A stretch of 64,000 nt of DNA from Paramecium octaurelia (taxonomy: Eukaryota; Ciliophora; Oligohymenophorea; Peniculida; Parameciidae). The stretch spans positions 125,762 through 189,761 of the forward strand of contig CAJJDP010000126.1 of NCBI GenBank assembly GCA_905182995.1. Reading direction: 5' to 3'. The notes beneath the pieces were generated by a model that saw only the letters and a program-made list of their open reading frames with translations, was not told the origin of the DNA and made no database searches. The position numbers and the translations under genes are program-made. Within the stretch, counting starts at the first letter, position 1. Every line of letters begins with the position of its first letter. This document shows positions 1 to 11,766 of the stretch, piece after piece.

Positions 1-1187
1 TTTGTTTTAATTACTATATTTTGGGTGTAGAACTTTACTGTTTTATACTTTCATACTCATCAGCCACAGAAATTGGTATGGGAATTTCGAAGGCAAAATT
101 CTTTCCTTTAAGAAATTATTGTAACATCTCATCCAATGAAATATCAATATCAATAACTCTTTAATTTGGTATGCATTCTAAATTATGTGATATCATATGT
201 TGATTTTTCACTTATCTTCTTTAATAATAGAGAGGATTTTAACATTGAATTAATTTGATGGGAAAACTTACAGCTTTAGAAAAAATGTGTAACCCCATTC
301 TCTTCTCTTCTTATGGCAACATCTTTATGATTTATTACATGCCTTTTTATGAGACCATTTTCATGGCAGACTTCTCTTTCTCAACTGTTCCTTTCATACT
401 TTTATCATGTAAAGATTTAGCTGTTTTTAATTCGTAATTGAGAAAGCATAATTTTCCAAGTTCCTCATAACAGATTATTTCTTAATCGATATCTTTCAAG
501 TGCCATGCATACTCTAATGACTATATTTATATATTTATGAAGTATTACTTTCTTTATGAATATTTTACCCAGATCGTATTTCTTAACATATTTACACAAA
601 ATTCCAATCTGAAGAAATGTCCATTAAATTACATCAAACTATCTGGTGAATTCACTTAGAAATTTACAATGTTATAAGAAAAGGAGTGCCTTGGTCCATT
701 CTTAAAAAGAGATAAATGTTAATGCACTCAGACGCATAAAAGTTATGAGTAAAGTGATGTTATCTTATTCCACTGCTATTACCATCATATTTAGTAGACC
801 TTATCAAAAATGTTAGTTACTTTCAATAGCTCCAACTTGATCATTAGCTTGAATACTATCACCGAATTGTTATTCAAATTGATTAAGCATAACTAATGAT
901 GACCGTATTGTCAAAGGTGTTTGAATAGTTTTCCTAGAATAGATGTAAGAATGCTTGGGACTGATTGAATTCTTGCGAAACCTTGGAATAGATCTCTGTG
1001 TAGTTGATCCAGATTCCTTTGGGGAATAGAATTAATCGATTTCATTGAAAGCCAACAATGTCTTGATATTCGGTTATTCATTTTATTTTCTACTTGTAGT
1101 CTGTTAACTATCAAACAATTCTGATAATGTGCCTGCCAAATTTTTAATTTGAAAAGAAAATACTCTTCTTTTTTTCTTTTGGTTCAT
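1..1187 (-). CDS. Unrecognised protein, 3' part cut by window edge
   Basis: The gene begins at ATG 1185-1187 with a basic stretch (MNQKKKRRVF) and runs leftward past position 1 without meeting a TGA when TAA and TAG are read as Gln. Two introns are needed, a 21-nt one (gtaactaac...gataag) near 820 and a 28-nt one (gtaatactt...atatag) near 520. The N-terminal third is rich in Ser, Gln and Thr; the rest is helical, with Leu, Tyr and Glu spaced as in TPR-like repeats (EYAWHLKDIDQE, then YEELGKLCFLNYELKTA). TPR assignment is inference only. It is divergent from the PX-domain gene, with 110 bp between the two starts, so the promoters must overlap. Confidence 0.6.
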
Positions 1188-1297
1188 TAAAATTTTATAA
1201 TTAAAGAAGCATTTAAAAGAGAGTCAATTACATTAATTAAAATAAGTTAAGACCTGTTTAACTTTCCCCAACCCCTTTTGTTTCATCAAAAACAACA

Positions 1298-1871
1298 ATG
1301 TCCAACCAAAATCAATAGTTTGCTTTATTATAATCATCTCAATAATCCTTGATTGATGAATAGATGGCAGAATTACCTATTCTCTCCTTCCTAAACAAGA
1401 GACGACCCATCAAAGCCAAAACCCAATCGACAGTAGAAGTAAATCTATTATTTTAAACATTTTTCTAGAATAACGACTTTGAAATCGAGATTATCAACAC
1501 CAAAGTTGTTCAGAATAGTTTCACTGTCTATGAAATTAAAATAAAAAAAGGAACTCTTTTCTGGACTTTTTAAACTAGATATAGCCTATTGGAGAGTTTG
1601 AGTTCAAAGTTATCAAAGAATCTCAAATCCAATTTACCAAAATTTCCAGAAAAAAGACTTTTTGGAAATCTCGACAATGATTTCATTGAAAAAAGAGGAA
1701 AGTAACTTGAATCCTATTTGAAAGTATACATATTCATTTAATTTATAATAGGCATTGTTTAAATTGGGAAGGAGTGAAAATACAGTACGAGAATTCGTAC
1801 GCCAATCCTAGAAAGCAGCATTTATGATCAACGACCCTGCTGCTGTGAAATTATTCAATCTAGATGCATGA
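1298..1871 (+). CDS. PX-domain protein (sorting-nexin-like)
   Basis: Starts MSNQNQQF at ATG 1298 and ends at TGA 1869-1871, with introns at about 1439-1468 (30 nt) and 1724-1751 (28 nt). The body of about 170 aa has the layout of a PX phosphoinositide-binding domain: a beta strand with VYEIKI, an aromatic WTF strand, an RYS segment typical of the R(R/Y)(F/Y)S motif, a Lys/Pro-rich loop (LPKFPEKRLFG), and the helical RGKQLESYL segment. PX domains bind PI3P and related lipids and recruit proteins to endosomal membranes. There is little beyond the domain, so this is a PX-only protein rather than a PX-BAR sorting nexin. Domain call is by pattern, no search was run. Confidence 0.75.
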
Positions 1872-2419
1872 AATATAATAAATCAATATAACACACATTA
1901 TATGTTTTGAATCATTTCATTAAACCTCACTTTTTAGAATTCAATTAAATTCTTACACTACTCAAACAACAATACTATACTACACATCACTTTAAATTTA
2001 TTGTAATTAAGTTAAATCACATATTCCTCATATATAAAGAAATATATCTCATTATAAAATCTATTTTAATAAAATAAAACGAACTTCATCGTTATTTCAC
2101 TTTTTTTTCATTTTTTAATTAATTAGGGCATGCCTCTTTCTTATACCATCTAGTTGTTTAAAATATCAATTATTAAAGATAGTATAACATTATAACATGA
2201 ATTATACCAATTAAGACTAGAGATTAAGTAATTAATATGTTATATATAATTAAATTTTACAGAAATATGAATACAATTATTCTTTTATTCTCTTAATAGT
2301 ATCTCACTGTTCTCCTTCACTCTCTCTCCCTTTATCATTGATTTGAATTATTGATCTAAGACCAATTTTAATTAAAAATAAAATAATGTATTTATATATT
2401 GTATTGTACAATATTGGAA

Positions 2420-2833
2420 TCATTATGCTTTTGTGATTTCTGTCTTGAGGTTAGCAAATGAATCAACTGGCACGTACTAAGCAAGAGTATAGTACTTTCC
2501 TTTTCCATCATCTTCTTCCTTCTTCTTTCTCTAAAGTCTGCAAACAATAATGTTAATCACACTACCTAACTCTGATTCTTCTTGGTAAATTTCTAATTCC
2601 TCTAGCCCATATTGCTTCATTCAATTATGGATCAACTCTAACATCATCTGTCAACATATTCTTTTGAGCTATCCCATTAATTCAATTTATATACCAAATC
2701 TGACTATATGACTGACTGCACGTGGAGCCTTTCTCTTGAATGTCTCCTTGTGAACAGCTTTATGGAGATTAATAGTATAATCTCTGCTGACTTCACCCAA
2801 TGGATTTGGCTTTCCTTTTTCCTTTTTGCCCAT
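2420..2833 (-). CDS. RPL31: Ribosomal protein eL31, copy 1
   Basis: 119-aa protein of the large ribosomal subunit. Reading on the minus strand gives MGKKEKGKPN, then the family core RDYTINLHKAVH, FKRKAPRAV, VRVDPQLNEAIWA, RGIRNLPRRIRVRL and the C-terminal YVPVDSFANLKTEI, all matching eL31 in order and spacing. Two introns at 2669-2694 (26 nt) and 2538-2565 (28 nt) are required; without them TAA/TAG/TGA or loss of frame breaks the conserved core. The stop is TGA preceded by a TAA read as Gln. Length equals the usual family length. It is identical to the copy at 3770-4183. Confidence 0.97.
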
Positions 2834-3492
2834 AAATTAAAAAAAAATCTTTAAATTTTTTAAAATAAAGCTGTGCTATACATACAAAACAATCAATAGA
2901 AGTGAAAAAACAATGGAAATTAAAAAGAATGCAAACAATCTAGATTTCTTAATATAATGAGACAACGAATACATAATGAATTCATTCTATTCAAAAATAT
3001 TTCATCAATAGTATGACAAATTAATAATAATTTCAAATATATAGCTAACAATTTGTACTATTTTAGATATAATATAATTCATATGAACCTAATTTACTAG
3101 AATTGAGATGTAGTCATATTGAATTTGATGATAAAATAGAATGAAAATTCTAATTAATATAAGAGTAAGGGTGTAGTTTCATTTTCCATTCGCCTTTTTA
3201 AATAGAGACTCGATATTCAATCTGACAACATTTCAAATCAATAATCAAGTATTTTTTACTCTTTATCAATGAGAATTTTCATTAATTAATATATATATTA
3301 TATTAATTTAACTATTGTTAATTAACGTTTCTAACTATTTATCTAGTCATCAGTTGCTTTTGGTTTTATTAAAACTATTTCCTTGTTTTAAATAAGGTTG
3401 CGAGAATATCATAACCATAGACAATTCTTATATAGAATCCAAAGTAATTAATCCTCAAGAAAAATCTTAAATTATAATTCATTTGGTTGTTA

Positions 3493-3493
3493 N
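3493..3493. other. Ambiguous base N (scaffold join)
   Basis: The only N seen in the window. It sits exactly between the end of the first and the start of the second copy of the 1349-bp repeat, so it probably marks a gap of unknown or zero size. Confidence 0.95.
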
Positions 3494-3769
3494 TACCATC
3501 TAGTTGTTTAAAATATCAATTATTAAAGATAGTATAACATTATAACATGAATTATACCAATTAAGACTAGAGATTAAGTAATTAATATGTTATATATAAT
3601 TAAATTTTACAGAAATATGAATACAATTATTCTTTTATTCTCTTAATAGTATCTCACTGTTCTCCTTCACTCTCTCTCCCTTTATCATTGATTTGAATTA
3701 TTGATCTAAGACCAATTTTAATTAAAAATAAAATAATGTATTTATATATTGTATTGTACAATATTGGAA

Positions 3770-4183
3770 TCATTATGCTTTTGTGATTTCTGTCTTGAGG
3801 TTAGCAAATGAATCAACTGGCACGTACTAAGCAAGAGTATAGTACTTTCCTTTTCCATCATCTTCTTCCTTCTTCTTTCTCTAAAGTCTGCAAACAATAA
3901 TGTTAATCACACTACCTAACTCTGATTCTTCTTGGTAAATTTCTAATTCCTCTAGCCCATATTGCTTCATTCAATTATGGATCAACTCTAACATCATCTG
4001 TCAACATATTCTTTTGAGCTATCCCATTAATTCAATTTATATACCAAATCTGACTATATGACTGACTGCACGTGGAGCCTTTCTCTTGAATGTCTCCTTG
4101 TGAACAGCTTTATGGAGATTAATAGTATAATCTCTGCTGACTTCACCCAATGGATTTGGCTTTCCTTTTTCCTTTTTGCCCAT
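3770..4183 (-). CDS. RPL31: Ribosomal protein eL31, copy 2 (likely the same locus)
   Basis: Base-for-base equivalent of the gene at 2420-2833, shifted by 1350, with introns at 4019-4044 and 3888-3915. Start is the cat at 4181-4183 and stop the tca at 3770-3772 on the plus strand. Because it lies in the repeat that flanks the N, it should be counted as an independent gene only if reads span the junction. Confidence 0.9.
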
Positions 4184-4842
4184 AAATTAAAAAAAAATCT
4201 TTAAATTTTTTAAAATAAAGCTGTGCTATACATACAAAACAATCAATAGAAGTGAAAAAACAATGGAAATTAAAAAGAATGCAAACAATCTAGATTTCTT
4301 AATATAATGAGACAACGAATACATAATGAATTCATTCTATTCAAAAATATTTCATCAATAGTATGACAAATTAATAATAATTTCAAATATATAGCTAACA
4401 ATTTGTACTATTTTAGATATAATATAATTCATATGAACCTAATTTACTAGAATTGAGATGTAGTCATATTGAATTTGATGATAAAATAGAATGAAAATTC
4501 TAATTAATATAAGAGTAAGGGTGTAGTTTCATTTTCCATTCGCCTTTTTAAATAGAGACTCGATATTCAATCTGACAACATTTCAAATCAATAATCAAGT
4601 ATTTTTTACTCTTTATCAATGAGAATTTTCATTAATTAATATATATATTATATTAATTTAACTATTGTTAATTAACGTTTCTAACTATTTATCTAGTCAT
4701 CAGTTGCTTTTGGTTTTATTAAAACTATTTCCTTGTTTTAAATAAGGTTGCGAGAATATCATAACCATAGACAATTCTTATATAGAATCCAAAGTAATTA
4801 ATCCTCAAGAAAAATCTTAAATTATAATTCATTTGGTTGTTA

Positions 4843-5683
4843 GAAATTTAGAGAATTGTATTTATGACTAAAATGTGGAATGTCATTTCAAAAGGTGGAA
4901 AATATATAAAATGATATAAAGTTTGCAAAAGACAGTAGTAAAATAATGAAAAATGATATTACAGCCTAAGAATTGGGGTGTATTTTGTAAGAAAACTAAT
5001 AGAGAAATATATAAAGCAACATTAATTTTAATGTAATAAAAATGTAATAAGATGAATACAATTAAAATTAAAATTAATATTAATGTAATGAACTTTAGAA
5101 CATACATCAAATTTAGAAATTAAGTAAAAGAATCCAAAAGGAATATTTAGATCAATGAAATTGACTCGAGTTTCTGGTCTCTTAAACTTTGACTCAAATG
5201 CGCGATATGCTTGCAATTAGATGATGCATTATTTTGTTTATGGACGAGGCAAAATAGAAAGTTAACTAAGAAAGGGAGATGTTCCTTAGAAAGATTGGTA
5301 TATTTCCTTCATAAATATAATAAGTAATTATTTAACTTAAATTAGTTGAAAATGTTTGATGATTAACGGATAGCGAGGTATGTTCAGACATATATGGATA
5401 AAATCAAAAAAACAAGGAATACGGAAGAAATTAGAGTAGAGAATATCATAAATACAAGTGAGATGAAGAAATTTCGCTTTTTATTAAATTCTGCTAACCA
5501 ATAAATATTTGCAAAACGATATTGTAAAATTTAAAATATAAATTGAATCGATACTTATTAAAGTTTTTATATTATATTTCAAATGTGGTTAGAATTCAAA
5601 GAAGTCCTCACACTGGAACCTTTTTTTAAAGTCAGTATTTAGAATCTATAATATTACTCTACAAATATAATAATTAATATAAA
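4843..5683. other. AT-rich intergenic region, no gene seen
   Basis: About 840 bp between the second eL31 copy and the phosphatase gene. Both strands are very AT-rich and broken by TGA in every frame at roughly chance density; short open stretches such as the one at 4883-5110 are low-complexity Ile/Leu/Tyr and not convincing. The right end carries the upstream region of the divergent gene starting at 5684. Confidence 0.5.
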
Positions 5684-7223
5684 ATGATAGCTTAAAAGAT
5701 AGAGGGACATTTCTCGAGAACAGTCCAAGCATAAAATTATTCACAAAATAATCTGCAATTAATTGAATAAGTATCATCATCAACTTATCTGTGTATAGTC
5801 TGAAACATTTTGTTAAGTCAATGGACAGGCTTCTGAGTTATGCTAAATCAACAAATAAACTAACAATAGTATGCTTAAGAAGCAAACTCAACAATATGAG
5901 ACTTAAATTTAAGGTCCCAAAGAGACTTGCCAAACAGGGCATGAAGCTTAAAGTGATTCATAAGTATTTCATTTGAGTTAATCTCATATAGACTGTTACA
6001 CCATTAGCCGTTCCAGAAGCTTAAGACCTTGAAGAAGTTCCGAGCCTTGAAGATAATCTCATCCCAGTTTAAAATACTAAAAAGTGTTGTCTTTCAAATA
6101 ATTTCTTCAGTAAATAGAGGGCGATCAGAAGAAAACTCATTCGCAAACGATTTAAGTCTTATAAATAATCAACCATTGCCATGGACAGTAATAATTCTTT
6201 GCCAACTGCTTTGGATTTGCAATTAGAAGGGGAAGGAGCAGAACAGAGTGGAACAAATAATAAATAATAGTAAAATAATCAAAAACCAATTCATGAATCT
6301 AAGGAAGAATCAAAAGATGTAGAAACAATGAAATAAATTCGAATTGAAGATTTTAATTAATCAAAAAATAGAAAAATTTATTATACTGATAAATTAATTA
6401 ACTTAATTAAAGGAGAGTAAGTTGATACATTTATGGCATAAATGTACATTAATCATTTTATTCAAACCTATGAAATTCTCCAAAAATCAAAAATGTTAAA
6501 TTAACCTGAAACTTATTAAATTTTACCTAAAATCAAATCACAAACAAGTATATATTTAGTGTTATCATTAAGTTCGCTAAAAAACATTGGTTATAGATCT
6601 AGATGAAACCTTAGTACATTGCAATGAATCATGTCTAATGCCCAAAGATCTAGAGATAAACATTAATTTAAACAATGGATTTATTGTCAAAGTAATGAAT
6701 TCAATGATATTCCAAACTAGGCTGAAATTAGTGTTCGACCTCACACTCAACAATTTCTATAGAATATGGCCAAGCACTTTGAAATCATGATCTACACAGC
6801 TTCAAACGAAGACTATGCGAATTAGATAATAGATTATTTGGATCCAACAAAAGAACTAGTGAAATATCGTTTCTATAGAAATGATTGCATAAACCTTTCG
6901 AAAGGGTGCCATATCAAAGACTTAAGATCCTTAAATAGAAATTTAGAGGATATAATTTTAATTGATAACTCAGCTTATTCATTTGCCTATTAATTGAGCA
7001 ATGGAATACCAATCATTCCATATCTAGATAATAAAAAAGACAATGTAATATTGTATTGTTTATATTTTTAAAGGAATTAATAGAATTGGAAAGCTACTTG
7101 ATGGAATTGCTAAAGGTTGATGACATAAGAATAGAGAATGAAAGGAATTTCCAATTTAAACAGATATAAAATAGTAGCTCAATATAGCAAGCGGTTTATC
7201 ACTTGATTTGTAATAGAAAGTGA
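5684..7223 (+). CDS. FCP1/SCP-type phosphatase (HAD superfamily)
   Basis: 466-aa protein reconstructed with five introns (28, 28, 25, 29 and 29 nt); the spliced length is a multiple of three. The N-terminal 265 residues are Gln/Ser-rich with a basic patch (AIRRKLIRKRFKSYK). The catalytic NIF/FCP1 domain follows: VIDLDETLVH at about residues 277-286 holds the DxDxT motif whose first Asp forms the phospho-enzyme, then VRPHTQQFL, FEIMIYTASNEDYA and DIILIDNSAYSF, the last being the conserved metal-binding Asp motif. Such enzymes dephosphorylate Ser/Thr, classically the RNA polymerase II C-terminal domain or related substrates; the substrate here is unknown. The start at 5684 was chosen because the downstream GTG/ATG frames need an exon phase that does not reach the catalytic domain. 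Confidence 0.9.
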
Positions 7224-7271
7224 TTTTTTATTAATTCTTATATCTTAACTTGTTTAATGAAATTGTTAAAT

Positions 7272-8302
7272 TCAATACATTTTAGAACTTCTACGAACTT
7301 CTGAACGAACTTCAGATTTCTTTTAATCTTACATGGCTTTGTCAGCAGCTTCAACTTATGCCAATTGTCTCTTCAATTCTGCAATTTTTTAATTGCTTTC
7401 AGCATAACTCTTTTCTAAATTAGCATATTTTTTCATCCAAGTTTCTACTTCATTTGATGCATAGGTAACTTTTTCAGTAATGATGACTTCATATTCTTGT
7501 CTCAATTCCTCAAGTCTAATTCTTAACTCATTCATAAATGATTCATCATCATGAATTTTTTATTCTAATTCCAATTTTTGTAGCTCCAAATTTTTCACTT
7601 TGGTATCATCCTGAATTTCTTATACTGTTTCTTCAACAATAGTTCCATTGTTCTTTCTAATTTAAATTTACAATTCCAAAATCTGTCTCTCCAAAGTGGC
7701 ACACTTCAATCTCCAGGGGGCTTCGATTTCTGAGAAATATACTCATCAATATAATTACCATCAACTGTGATAACTTATAATGGTCTCTCAACATGTCTGA
7801 ATTCTTAAACTTAAGCTTGTGGTTGAACAGCCTATTGAAATTATCGTTAAATTATTGTACCACTGGTTATTGGACGACAACTTGCTGAACAGGGGGAGCA
7901 ACTTAGAAATTCACTTGTTAATAGGATGGTCTGACATTAATAGGACTTTAAGGTTGTACTGGACCGAATGCTTATGAAGTTACAGGCAAAATTTGATTGG
8001 ACTATAGTTGAGGCTGTCTTATTTATGGTTGCTACAGAAATTGTTATGACGAGGGGATCTAATACTGGGAGCTCTTGGAATAAATAGTTTAGTAATACAA
8101 ATTATTATTGTGGCTAATAAGTTTGTGGAGATTGAATTATTGGATTTTAAGGTGATTGCTGATATTGTTAGGCCATTCCTGGTGATGAAAGCTAAAATAA
8201 GAATTTGCATCTTCCTCATACATATTGACTCTAAATAGGCGAACTCTGGTAGATGTTGTTTTATTGGAAAGGCTGTTGTTATCTGGGGTCAGTTTAGTAC
8301 AT
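7272..8302 (-). CDS. Gln/Pro-rich coiled-coil protein
   Basis: 305 aa after removal of four introns (30, 25, 29 and 29 nt; 8192-8221 is the first). The N-terminal 120 residues are Gln, Pro and Ser-rich, with VAPPVQQVVVQQP. A short ordered segment, VERPLQVITVDEIEAPW, links to a C-terminal coiled coil of about 150 residues rich in Leu, Glu, Gln and Lys (ELQIQIRKNNG, then KIAELKRQLAQVEAAD), ending in a basic tail KKSEVRSEVRRSSKMY. The linker loosely recalls the Val/Glu-rich repeats of cortical alveolin or epiplasm proteins, but there is only one such element, so I do not name a family. It ends 48 bp from the end of the phosphatase gene (convergent). Confidence 0.8.
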
Positions 8303-8545
8303 ATTTTTTAAATAATTTTTATTTAAGTGTTAGCAAGTTATCTTGTTAATTTAATGGAAATCATTTAAATTTTATATGTATTCGGTAAATGCATTTTTTA
8401 AGAACATTTATAAGGAGATGTAATACAACCAAAATAAATGTCTTAAGTCATCACAAATAGTTCAATTTAGAGGGAAATGATGACTAATCGTTTGTATAAA
8501 TTAATTCTTTGTTAATAAATCTTATTAATTAAGTTAACATTTATT

Positions 8546-9118
8546 ATGCTTCATCATCTTTCAAAATAACGATTCACTCTAAACAAAGCAGCAAACCTAG
8601 ACTCTATCAAATTGTTTATTAAAGATCTTAAGGATGTAGCCTCTATTGTTCCTTCTAAATTGGATGACACAGATGTTAAGCTCTCTCTCTAAATTCACTC
8701 TTTAGAGAAAAGTTGGAAAATTGTATGAAACTTTAATTATAGTTCTAGAGTTCAAAGTCAATATCAAAAGAGTACAAATTCGAAACATTCAAATAAGCAT
8801 TTGTTTTCATGAATACAGTTTCACATATGGCCGATTAAATGAATCGTAACTTTTCGTTTTTATATAGATTACCCTAAATGGATTAATGTTTATAACAAAC
8901 TAAATGTAGAAATAACCACTCAAGATGTAAGCGGCATTTCAATAAAGGATGTGCTCTTGGCTCACATTATGGAATCAGCATATAAAGATGTTAATGAATC
9001 TAATGTGGAAAGCATTGGTGAATTATGCAAGGTGTCAGCTCCTTAATTGTTACAAAATTGGAATGCAAATTACTCATAATATTAGGAGATATTGAAAAAA
9101 AATGTTCACAATCTTTGA
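8546..9118 (+). CDS. Pterin-4a-carbinolamine dehydratase-like protein (PCD/DCoH)
   Basis: 174 aa with introns at 8723-8748 (26 nt) and 8846-8867 (22 nt). Residues about 68-130 carry the PCD fold pattern: YKFETFKQAFVFMNTV, MNHYPKWINVYNKL, then ITTQDVSGISIKDVLLAHIM. Known enzymes dehydrate 4a-hydroxytetrahydropterin and use His61, His62 and His79 (rat numbering). Here the aligned residues are His92, Tyr93 and Gln110, so two of three catalytic His are replaced. A basic N-terminal segment (MLHHLSKQRFTLNKAAN) could target mitochondria, and about 45 extra residues follow the domain. Family membership is well supported; activity is doubtful. Confidence 0.85.
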
Positions 9119-9592
9119 AATTGATAAATGTTATGACAATTAAATAAAATTTAATATATATCCAATTCACACGTAAATACTTTATTCGACAAATTGTTTT
9201 ATTATTTATAATAATAACTTCATTCTTTTTTTATTTTGTTGATGTCCATACTTCTTGTTTCAAAATTCATCTACTATAAAGAATGTGAATAAACGCACTT
9301 CTCTCATTTAATTCTGGAGTCAGTTTTGTATAGATAAATAATTTTTGTGCAGCAGATTGCTAGAATTTCAAAATGCTTAAACAGGTATCCAATGTTAGAA
9401 ATTCATAATCAATTTTGAAGGAGATAATTGAATGAGTTAATTGCCATCAAATAAACAAAGATCCAGCTCTTTGTAATCAATGATTGAAACTGAGCGTAGA
9501 CTTTAAGGGAAAGCATCTTTAAAATTTTTGGGTGCATAATGACTTAAATTTAATCTAAGAATTTGAGTTATTCTGAAATTTTTGTGAGATTT
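9119..9592. other. Intergenic region with possible upstream exons
   Basis: A plus-strand frame beginning at ATG 9432 (MSQLPSNKQRSSS) continues in sequence toward the next gene but meets TGA at 9539-9541 and can be joined to it only by awkward introns. I treat it as untranslated or an unresolved first exon. The rest is AT-rich without a convincing frame. Confidence 0.4.
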
Positions 9593-10009
9593 ATGAATCA
9601 GTAGTAATAGCTATTAATAGTAATTGGATTAATAATGGTTGCATTTATAATCGCTGGAGATTAACAATTGAAACATTTAAAAAAAGTCACGTTAGAATTC
9701 TGGTAGCAATGTATAGAGTTCCATATCAATGAATAAATGAAACCAATCTAGCAATATTTAATTCAATAACCTAAGATTCATGAAAAGGATTTTAAGGAAT
9801 TCTTTACAAAAATAAGAGAAGCAATTAAACAATAAGGACTTTCAAATTTAAATGAAACAAAAGCATAAAAGATCAAAAAATCATTTGTTAGTTTCATGTT
9901 CATAAATTTTAATAAAGTTTTAATTAAACAAAATCTGATAATTTCTTTTGAATTTTTTTGTATATTTGAATTGAGCTTGAAAGTTTTTGATGATAAAAAT
10001 TAATTATGA
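9593..10009 (+). CDS. Small single-pass membrane protein, unrecognised
   Basis: From ATG 9593 the frame reads MNQQQQ and then a hydrophobic segment LLIVIGLIMVAFIIAG, a good signal anchor, followed by a charged Gln/Lys-rich stretch (HLKKVTLEFWQQC, EKDFKEFFTKIREAIKQQ). The frame stays open to TGA 10007-10009, but the last third (about 9890-10009) is low-complexity Phe/Ile and probably contains an intron or lies past the real stop. The overlap of the TGA with the next ATG also suggests that the true end is earlier. No family recognised. Confidence 0.4.
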
Positions 10010-10272
10010 ACAATCAATAACAATAAAAAAATACTTCAACTCAAGAATCAATATAGCAAAACAATTCCAATTAATAAAATTAAAAGACTGAATCTATCAA
10101 ACTAAACAAAAAATAACATGATTATAGTCAAGGAAATAGGTATTAAGTAAAATAAATTTAAAGGACATGTATGGCAACAGGAAGAAACGGAATAGACTTC
10201 TATATCTTAGCTAAGATTGTGTAAAAAGAGCATTCTGAGATAATTTTATCAGCTATCGAAGAATAGTTTTGA
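10006..10272 (+). CDS. Small Gln/Asn-rich protein, unrecognised
   Basis: 80 aa with one 24-nt intron (gtattaagt...tttaaag, starting at 10139). The first 40 residues are Gln, Asn and Lys-rich; the second half is ordered-looking (GRNGIDFYILAKIVQKEH, then ILSAIEEQF). Spliced length is a multiple of three and the stop is TGA 10270-10272. No known domain seen. It lies 111 bp from the end of the convergent minus-strand gene. Confidence 0.45.
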
Positions 10273-10383
10273 TTTATATTAGAAATGATCAATTAATAGG
10301 ATTATTATTATTTAGAATATTGATTTGACGCATTATAAAATTATTACTTTCAAATTAGAGCTTTTTATCGATATAAAATAGAA

Positions 10384-11186
10384 TCATTTTTTATCAATTT
10401 TTGGTTTGATAATTTGATGCTGATTAAAATCATGTTTGCTCTAATGAGTTTATTTGATAAACTTCTATTAGACACCTTAACCTTAAAGACTTTCAGGATT
10501 CATGAATGCGAAACAAAAGACTTCAAAATCGTCGAAAGTGTATTCTTCATTTTATTTCATTTTCAATTCAGTAAATAACTTCTAGGATTGTCGAGCTTGC
10601 ATTCCACATAGCTTAATTATTATAATAACTTAAGATACCTTAACAAATATTTTTAATGTCAACCCTAAAATTTTATTATTTGTTTGTTTCAAACATTCGA
10701 ATAAGTATTCTCCATATTGATATAAATAGTCAAACTATTGTTTGCTATCTCTACTCAAAAACATCAGAACTATTATATAAAAATCTCTTATTTAGACTTT
10801 CTCATTTATTTGTAATAGCTAAAACCATTCTATGATCTAAGTTTCGTTGATTTCTAAAAAGAATTCATCCATCACATTGGCAAATTGAAAATAAGTCAAT
10901 TAAACTAAGCCAGGATCCTCAAAAATTGATTTTTGAATAGGAAACTATTAGAATTAACTCTTCGATTATGATGATCTCACTTATCTATTGATTGGAGTAG
11001 GAACTGTTTTCATGTAATCTTCAGAAGATTTTCTAGCATTCGAATTGTTATTTACTCTTGAAATCCTTTCACTAAGTATTAAAACTAATCAACTCCTTAT
11101 TATGAAGACAGTATGTCGTATAGACTTTAATACTATTCTGAAACACATTGCTCCAAAGAACTCTTTAATTTATCCGATATTTTCAT
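10384..11186 (-). CDS. Unrecognised helical protein
   Basis: 250 aa from ATG 11184-11186 with introns of 23 nt (gtaaataac...gctag) and 27 nt (gtatcttaag...attaag). It opens MKISDKLKSSLEQ, has a Ser/Gln-rich stretch, then a helical region with paired aromatic and acidic residues (YFQFANVMDEFFLEINETQ, RDFYIIVLMFLSRDS, YGEYLFECLKQT) that resembles degenerate EF-hand helices without clear calcium loops. The final part, YTFDDFEVFCFAFMNPESL, is also acidic/aromatic. EF-hand relation is inference. Frame and codon use are consistent with neighbours. Confidence 0.65.
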
Positions 11187-11414
11187 TATTTTATAATTTT
11201 ATATATAAATATATAATGCAGACACAAAATATTTTTGAATATTTTTATATGGCTCCCATTCATCTCAGAAAAACTCATTTTTAAATCAGATTAAGTCTCT
11301 TTAGAGGATTGGTGTTCAGAATAACAAAAAAGAATAGATACTCGATTCTTGAGATTTCAAAGAATATGTTTATGATTTATTAAATACTTAATGTATCTTA
11401 TACTATTGTAAATC

Positions 11415-11766
11415 TCATTTGGCATTTTTCTTTGCTTCTTATTATTTTTTGAGTTGATTGGCATCAACAAATACTATAGTCTTGCATCTCTTGATGACCT
11501 TTAACCACTTCAATTTACACTTAACACATTCAAGTCTAAAACGATTAACAAATGTCATACTTTAAGGCAACTTTTTTGGTTGTCTTTGCTTTCTTTCTGA
11601 AGATGGGTTTTGTTTGTCCACCATAACCAGCTTGCTTCATGTCGTACCTTCTTCTGCCTTAAGCAAAAGGACTTTCCTTGCTCTTTTTGTATTAGGACAC
11701 TTTGCAACTTTAATGACTTCCACATTTTCTGCAATAGGTCTTTCTGTTTTTGGGGACGTTCACCAT
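11415..11766 (-). CDS. RPL36A: Ribosomal protein eL42 (L36A/L44)
   Basis: 108-aa large-subunit protein with one 25-nt intron at 11536-11560. It starts [16 protein letters not shown], continues [24 protein letters not shown] and [19 protein letters not shown], then [18 protein letters not shown], which is the family sequence in full order, including the four zinc-binding Cys arranged as two CxxC pairs. The C-terminus (NQLKKQQEAKKNAK) is a little longer and more Gln-rich than animal or yeast homologues. TAA and TAG codons fall at Gln and variable positions. Confidence 0.97.

Larger units (their letters stand above)
2144..4842. repeat. Perfect 1349-bp direct duplication flanking one N
   Basis: Positions 2144-3492 and 3494-4842 appear identical at an offset of 1350 and are separated only by the ambiguous base at 3493. 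Each copy contains the complete eL31 gene and its flanks. Sequence outside the two copies differs. This is what is expected when two contigs ending in the same sequence are joined in a scaffold without merging the overlap. A real recent tandem duplication is possible but would not explain the N exactly at the junction. Confidence 0.9.

Noticed and set aside
4883..5110. Minus-strand hydrophobic frame of 75 codons
   Set aside because: Low-complexity Ile/Leu/Tyr from AT-rich spacer, no start context, no conserved pattern.
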